Shown: in pieces, positions 58,209 through 64,000 of the stretch
Numbering within the stretch: the first letter of the stretch is position 1
Layout of the letters: every line of letters begins with the position of its first letter
Assembly: GCA_027604505.1 (NCBI GenBank)
Contig: JADIIX010000036.1
Coordinates: 112,613-176,612, forward strand
Direction of reading: 5' to 3'
DNA from: Gonapodya sp. JEL0774
Lineage: Eukaryota > Monoblepharomycota > Monoblepharidomycetes > Monoblepharidales > Gonapodyaceae
Length of the DNA: 64,000 nucleotides
Notes under the pieces: generated by a model
The model's database searches: none
Seen by the model: only the letters and a program-made list of their open reading frames with translations
Told to the model about the DNA's origin: nothing
Program-made: the position numbers and the translations under genes

Positions 58209-59558
58209 ATGGCACCCCGAGTTATTTCGCTTCTTCCGTCTGCCACTGAATTGCTCTGCATTCTTCCCTCCGGCGCTAAACTCCTCGTCGCCCGATCGCA
58301 CGAGTGCGACTTCCCGAAGTCCATCACCCATCTTCCGGTCGTTACTGGACAGCTCACAACCTTCACCACGAGCGCTGATGTTGATAGGCAGGTCAGCGAG
58401 GCGTTGAGTCAGGGAAAGGCATTGTATAACATCGACGAACAGGTTATTCGGGAACTCAAACCCGATGTCATCATCACCCAAGTAAGGATTCGAAACGTTT
58501 TCCCTTCCACTGTAAAGATCAAGACTCTGAGATGGTTTGAGTCTGGCCGAACAGTCATTGTGAGGGGAGCAACTATACGAGGTCATCCCGAGCATCTGTA
58601 CGCCAACCTCAAGACTTTTGGTATTTGAGCGGAATCAACATTGGATGGCAATTTTTCTGGGCGATGCTTCGGGCAAAGAATTAACAATTTCAAGGAAGAC
58701 CCCAACATGACGACTTTCGAATCTCAAACTCCATTCTCATGCCCTTAACAGAGTCTCTGCAACGTTTGTGCCATTGACCTTGCCACGGTGCACCGCTTAG
58801 CTCGCACCCTCAACCCACGCCCCAAAGTGATCACGCTCAACCCGCAATCCATCGAAGACGTTCTCGCGGATGTCGAATTGGTGGGAGAGGCAGTTGGACT
58901 GGTCTCTGAAGCTGAAAAGGTGCGGAAGCAACTTGAGGCGAGGGTGGAGCTCGCGGTGGCGACCGGTGCTAGGATGGCGGGACTACACGGTTCACGATCA
59001 CCGCGCGTGGGGTTCATGGAATGGTCCGACCCGATATATCCAGGTGGCCACTGGACTCCGCAATTAATCCACCTCGCTGGTGGAACTCATCCTGTGCATC
59101 CACCACATTCGCTTCTCCCCCGGCCGTCGCCAGCGGGCCCTTCAGTCCGGATCACGACAGAGCACTTTGTGTCGACTGACCCCGAAGTCGTGATCACGTG
59201 CTTTTGCGGACTGGATATGATCGCAACGAGGAAGGAGGTGGCTCTTCTGGAAGAGCGGGAGTGGTGGCGAAATATGGTTAAAAGCAGAGCTCCAAGGATC
59301 GTGCTGGTGGACGGGAACGAGATGTTCAACAGACCTGGGCCAAGGCAAGTCCCTGGGATCTCCGTTGTTTATGTCTTGACTTGAGTTTGACTGTGATCGC
59401 TTTAACTTTCAACTCTATCGGTTTGTTGCATTGGCCTCAGACTGGTTGATGCTCTTGAGTTCCTCGTTGGTTATCTCTGGAATCTACCGGAAGTTATTCC
59501 CAACAGCTTCCCTTACGAGGAATATGCCGGTGTTTCATTGGGGAATAGGAAAGAGTGA
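58209..59558 (+). CDS. BtuF/TroA-like helical-backbone metal-receptor protein
   Basis: Exons 58209-58481, 58752-59344 and 59441-59558 give 327 residues. The fold is that of bacterial substrate-binding proteins for cobalamin and iron complexes. Matches are RVISLLPSATELLCILPSG, ARSHECDFPKSITHLPVVT, IRELKPDVIITQSLCNVCAI, KVITLNPQSIEDVLADVELV and LMEWSDPIYPGGHWTPQLIH-type blocks (FMEWSDPIYPGGHW). The THECDYP/CxVC pattern is typical of the cobalamin-binding branch. No signal peptide or lipobox is present, so it is probably cytosolic and not part of an ABC importer. The second intron begins GCAAGT, a GC-AG intron; using it is the only way to keep RLVDALEFLVGYLWNLPEVI in frame. Confidence 0.85.
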
Positions 59559-59968
59559 TTACTTTGCATTGGATGACAAGCGCACTCACACCGGTGTCAA
59601 CACAACCTCTCTGGTTGTCCTTACAAACCCATCTCATCTGCATGCATGCCTTGAACGATCGGTCCGTCTTAAACTTAAATTGTACATTGGAACGCAAAAT
59701 AGTGAATATGTGGAGACCGAGAGTCGCAAAATATTATCTGCTACTACTGTTTCACACAGCAGCTCGTCCACTTCAACATTGTCGGACGCTCACTCAACGC
59801 AAGGAGGGTCAGCAATCGTCTCTACTGCGCGCATGGCTTAAAGAAACATTGTCCGCACCTAAATCAAACCTTAGGCTGAAACCAAAGACCTCGCTATTGT
59901 CTGTCTTCACCGGGACGCAGGCAAACGCACCACCTGTCAAATCTCCGTTTTCTCTCTTGCGGTGGACT
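59559..59968. other. Gap upstream of the orphan gene
   Basis: The orphan gene's frame stays open through this stretch back to 59555 and contains several in-frame starts, so the protein could be longer at its N-terminus. The translated sequence here looks non-conserved. No other feature was seen. Confidence 0.4.
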
Positions 59969-62055
59969 ATGCCACCCAGGGAAAGCCGCACTCGCACCAA
60001 TGCATCATCACGTGTGACGGAAGGCAGCTCCGGTGTGGGTCGGGCGGTGGGGAAGACGGAGTCCCGTGGCCTCTCTTTGTCTTTGCCCAACGGCGCTCTT
60101 GTCAGCACGAAACACAGTGGCCAGGGTCCGTTTTTAAGTCTTGGAGTGGCATCAAATGGGAATTCTCGCCCGGGAACGGGCCCGGACGATGGTGCGGATG
60201 TCATCTCCCATACAGGCCTTAGAGAACCCGCCAATATTTCAACTCAACCCACCACCATGCTAAACTCAGGCTTGATATCTTCACCGCGTTCGAGCCTCGT
60301 TTTCTCTAATATGCCACCTGAGCCTCAACCGCACCCGCACCACGCGGCAGGAGGAGGACAGAATGATAAGGCTACGCGGGACCGACTGCGCTCCTCGTCG
60401 GGTTCATCGACTTCCAGCCTTATGACGCAAGTCGTTCTTGTCAAAGGTGCATCACCGTTGTCTTCTGCGACGTCATCACCGAATAGGCCCCATGGAGTCG
60501 GTGGGGTGGCCATCCCGGATGTGTCCACCCGAACTGACCCGACTGGACAGGTCCATCTCGATCTCCCCCCCAACTGGAGAGATCGATTCCTACCCAGCGA
60601 AGAAGAACGTCAAAAGGCAAGGGCAGAAATTATTAGCACAGGCCGATATGCGAAGGTCCGTTCAGCACCACGCACCGAAACCCACGATCAGGCCACCACA
60701 CCTCATGCGCCAGCTGTTACTGCCACGCGCCGTGTAAATTCTTCCACTACGTATCGTCCCCTATCATTCCCGCAGACTCGTACTCGGCCATCTACGACGC
60801 AGTCCCTCCGGTCCTGGCGAGATACACATTACCATGAGTCGGCATCATCGTCCCCCTTAGCGTCCCCCACCAGTTCCTCGTCACGATCTGCCCACTCTGC
60901 AAGTCTTGCGTTACCTACTGCGGCACGCCCTTTCGATGCAAATCGGCGCACAAAATCCGCAGTGGACGTCGGGCTCGGCATCGGGCAAGCGCAGGTCGCA
61001 TCCTCTTCACGCGTCCCTAACAATGGCAAGGGGATATCGGTACTCCTGTTTCCTGAACATGCTGCGCCTATTCAGGGCACTGCATCTCCCCAGATGCGTC
61101 CCATTCCATACCGCGAACTCGACCCATCTCGCATCGTGGATCCCCGCTACCGTGCAGCCCTCGGCTTCCCCGAGATCGATCCACGTATTATGCGAGTACC
61201 AGCATACTCTGGCACAGTCGATCCCAACACGACCGCCAACATCGGACAGAACCATAACTCTCCCAGCTCTTCCGACACAGCCACCGTATTCGACCGACCG
61301 GTGCCCAATAGCTCGCGCGTGACGTTGGCACGGTTGCAGGAGCTTGATAGAATGGAAAAAGAGGAGATGGACGAGGTGACGGCTGTCGCGAGACTCCTCA
61401 AGGACAAAGGAGTTGCTCGTGCCGTGAATGAGAGGGTGACTTCCAAGGTAACCAATGTACGATGCACGGTGCTCCTTCCGCTTGCTTATATTTTTCCTGC
61501 TTGTTTCATCATGTACGCAGGCGACCAACATTCCAAGGTCCGCCATTCTCTATCCGGACCTCGAGCGAATACCGTCACCGACACTGCGCTACGATGACGT
61601 AAGCGGCGGAGGGAAGGGGAAGTCCTCATTCACATCAACATTTATGACCAAACCTCGAGCGAAAAAAGCTTTGTCAAAGCTGTGGATCGAAGAACGAGCC
61701 GGTCCAAAACCCAATATCGACTATCTGTGAGAAATCCTGCAATATCGTTCCATCCGATTTCTGCTAAACGACAACCTTTTCTTCTCACCATTGCATTTGG
61801 CATGAAAGTCGACCTCGGATTCTCGAATATGACACGATCGCCGTCCCGTACCCAATGCAACTAGATGACCCACGGCTCCCACCGTCTCGATACCCTCCCG
61901 GCCACGTACCCCCATGCGCCGGTGTAGAACTGGCCGTATCTAGCATGGAAGTAAATGGCAAGGATTGGAAGCGTGAGCGATTCTACGAGAGAAGACTGAG
62001 CATGAGTGAATTTGACAGGGAGAGAGATCGTCTGGGATTGGCCAGCGCCGAGTAG
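59969..62055 (+). CDS. Uncharacterised disordered protein with conserved-looking C-terminus
   Basis: Exons 59969-61447, 61521-61726 and 61809-62055 give 643 residues. The start used is MPPRESRTRTNASSRVTEGS. Most of the protein is Ser/Thr/Pro-rich and low in order. Structured-looking patches are VHLDLPPNWRDRFLPSEEER, RAEIISTGRYAKV, REIDPSR-like PYRELDPSRIVDPRYRAALG, and a helical stretch RVTLARLQELDRMEKEEMDE. The C-terminus reads AKKALSKLWIEERAGPKPNI, RPRILEYDTIAVPYPMQLDD and DWKRERFYERRLSMSEFDRE. The last join (LYS-free phase-2 boundary at 61726/61809) turns an early stop into a longer conserved-looking tail, which supports it. I recognise no family. A scaffold or cytoskeletal role would be guesswork. 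Confidence 0.65.
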
Positions 62056-62349
62056 CATGTTGGAGATGATGAGCAAGCAGGGAAACCCTTGGATGCGAGG
62101 AAAACTGAAACCAAATTCGGTCTTGATCTGTTCTGTTCCGGCGAATCACCTACATATTTGTGTGCCCTGGATGATGTATTTTTCTCGTGATGTATCTCTA
62201 ATGAAAAAGTTCAAAAAGCAGCCAAAACGCCAAATAACTGACGTGCGAAAAAAGATCCTCATCAGTTGGAGGGAGAACAACCAATTTGGCACTCGATCAA
62301 CATCAGTCACGATCAGCCGACCCACGATCCCGCAGTTCGCTCAATTCCG

Positions 62350-63696
62350 ATGCCAGCGAAAACTCATGACACAGAATTGCAGCCAGCTATTCCAATTATT
62401 GACTTTTCTGCCTTTGATGGAGAGCCATCGTCACCCGGGACGCGTGCGATCGCAGAGAAGGTGTTGAAAGCTTGCAGGTTGGTTCTCTCCATGATGTAAG
62501 AAGTTGGAGATCGGACTTGATCATAAACGGTAAAAATGTACAGAGATGTCGGCTTTATGTATGTGACAGGCTTCTCCGAGCCCACTCCGGTGGTTATCGA
62601 TGGCATGTTCGACTTAGCCAAGCGTCTGTTTGTGAATCTCACGCCCGAAGAAAAGCTTCGTTACGCGCGCGCAGGAAAGCCTTCAGGATTCACTGATGTC
62701 GGGACTGAGACTCTGGAACCGGGCGTGTTTGACGTCAAGGAATGCTATAATTTGGCGAGAAGGGTTCTGGACCCACGCCGTGGAGGTCCCACAGAAGAAG
62801 AGCTCCCATCCTTCCTGAGGGAAACGGCAAATTTGGTTATTCTCCGCGAGTTTGTCTCTCAGTCCCATGAATTGAGTCTCCGTGTACTGAGGGCTTTTGC
62901 AATATCGCTTCAACTGGACCCCGAGTTTTTTGTGGAAAAGCACTCGTACGATTTGGACGATGAAGGAGGAGACAATCTGAGATTGTTGCATTACCCGCCG
63001 GTGCCGGATCATGTTTTGGAGAAATGGAAGGAGGGGGGATTCGTGGAGGGGAAGAGGGCTATACGTGCGGGCGCCCACGGGGACTACGGTGAGTGATGCA
63101 CGTACTCTTCTGATGATTTCAGTCTTACTTTCATATGTCTTTTTTGAGGCTCTTTGACTCTATTGGTACGTTTTCTTCTCGACTTTTTTTGGATCGAATA
63201 AATTATTATGACACTCTCCCCTTGACTATAGTTCCAGAGAGATGAGTCTGGTCTCCAAGTACTCGATAAACACACTGACGGGGATGTGTGGATCGATGCA
63301 CCCGTCATACCTGGAAGCGTTGTCGTGAACACCGGTGACCTGATGGAGTACTGGACCCGTGGTCTTTACAAGTCTACGACTCATCGAGTAGCGATTCCAG
63401 TAGACATTGGGAGCCAAAAGCGGAGCCGATACAGTATTCGTGAGTGTTTGGTCTCCGCTTTCCCAGTTTATACATCGTCTCGACAGTTCCATTTTTCGTC
63501 GTTCCACCCGCAAGCTTTCTTCGTCCAGCCTAACGACGATGTCGTACTCTCCCCAGTACCCTCTCCTCTAATCGCCGACAGTGTGGATAAGTTTGAGAAG
63601 AACAGAATAGAGCAGAACTTGCCGCCCCCAGCGCAGGAGTTCACATCACTTGGGTACCTGTTGTGGAGGCTGACGGGTACATATAAAAGTTCGTAA
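62350..63696 (+). CDS. 2-oxoglutarate/Fe(II)-dependent dioxygenase (isopenicillin-N-synthase-like)
   Basis: Five exons, 62350-62477, 62544-63088, 63149-63165 (17 nt), 63232-63439 and 63515-63696, give 359 residues. The N-terminal DIOX_N part has AIPIIDFSAFDGEP, RDVGFMYVTGFSEP and GVFDVKECYNL. The catalytic part has NLRLLHYPPVPDH, AGAHGDYG joined through the 17-nt exon (SLTLL) to FQRDESGLQVLD, then VVNTGDLMEYWTRGLYKSTT with HRV and RYSIPFFVQPNDDVVLSPV. The iron ligands HxD...H and the RxS 2-oxoglutarate site (RYS) are present. Such enzymes oxidise small molecules, often in secondary metabolism or hormone turnover. The substrate is not predictable. No biosynthetic cluster is visible nearby within the window. 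Confidence 0.92.
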
Positions 63697-64000
63697 ACAT
63701 GGACCAAATTTGACTATGATTGCATAAAGTTGAAATATAGACCAAGAAGGAGAGAGATATATGATCAGATTTGAAAGCGTAGATTGGATAGTGGGAGTAT
63801 GAATGTTTCTTACAGTGTACAACGAACTTAATTTCGAGTATCCCTTCCTTCGAATGTCTCGATATCGAATGTATCATTTCGAATGTCTCCATTACAGCGA
63901 AGTGCACAGGATCACCCACATAGCAGTCTGCGAACCGTGGGTCATGGGTCACCAAGGGCAGGTCATGACCCACGGTTAATAAACATGCAGGTAACATCAC
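63697..64000. other. 3' tail of window with short repeats
   Basis: No gene start is supported here. Around 63850-63890 the word TCGAATGT occurs three times with roughly 15-nt spacing. A hairpin-forming inverted repeat follows (separate entry). Confidence 0.5.
63933..63977. repeat. Inverted repeat with 14-bp perfect arms
   Basis: AACCGTGGGTCATG at 63933-63946 is matched by its exact reverse complement CATGACCCACGGTT at 63964-63977, around a 17-nt loop. It could be a terminator-like hairpin, a dimeric binding site or the end of a small transposable element cut by the window edge. Confidence 0.55.

Noticed and set aside
62472-62696. Open frame starting MQVGSLHDVRSWRSDL
   Set aside because: It crosses a clear intron (62478-62543) and is out of frame with the dioxygenase motif RDVGFMYVTGF.

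Overview
The window is nuclear DNA from a fungus that very probably makes flagellated cells, with chytrid-type zoosporic fungi as the best fit. The coding logic is fungal and eukaryotic: about 30 genes on both strands, short GT-AG introns of roughly 50-130 nt, very high intron density (one gene has 21 coding exons), and Ser/Pro-rich disordered tails. The flagellate inference rests on a full-length CC2D2A gene (a ciliary transition-zone protein, 36071-42596), with a TAPT1-family gene and a TTC5-like gene as weaker support. There are no rRNA genes, recognisable tRNAs, transposases, CRISPR arrays or plasmid/phage modules. Exon joins below were read by eye from splice signals, reading phase and family conservation. 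For most genes the summed exon length is a multiple of three.

Layout. 1-4622: three bestrophin-family anion-channel genes (A and B on the minus strand, C divergent on the plus strand); a fourth copy, D, lies at 20947-22618. 4853-9326: a GRAM-domain membrane protein and a large protein with a bacterial-looking helix-turn-helix region. 10546-14419: enoyl-CoA isomerase, guanine deaminase and an L-rhamnose mutarotase-like protein. 14507-20593: a Cys-rich single-pass surface protein, a Cks1-type cell-cycle protein with a long repeat-bearing tail, and an R3H protein. 22779-29814: ESCRT-III Did2/CHMP1, a Nudix hydrolase, a small complex I subunit candidate and a long-chain acyl-CoA synthetase. 30274-35795: a homeodomain protein, a Wss1 metalloprotease and a ChrR-type cupin protein. 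36071-47744: CC2D2A, TTC5-like and a thioredoxin-UBX fusion. 48209-54713: flavin reductase, C2H2 zinc-finger protein, fatty acid hydroxylase and D-lactate dehydrogenase. 54978-63696: TAPT1 family, a BtuF-like metal-receptor protein, an orphan gene and a 2-oxoglutarate dioxygenase.

Functionally the region is a housekeeping mix (lipid activation and beta-oxidation, purine salvage, ESCRT, protein-DNA crosslink repair, respiratory chain) plus accessory families. The most unusual signal is not a gene order but a splicing architecture. Three bestrophin paralogues each encode the FGxDxND motif, which aligns with the calcium clasp of animal bestrophins, across a 5-nt exon followed by a 10-nt exon. 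Other tiny exons occur in the Cks1, acyl-CoA synthetase and dioxygenase genes.
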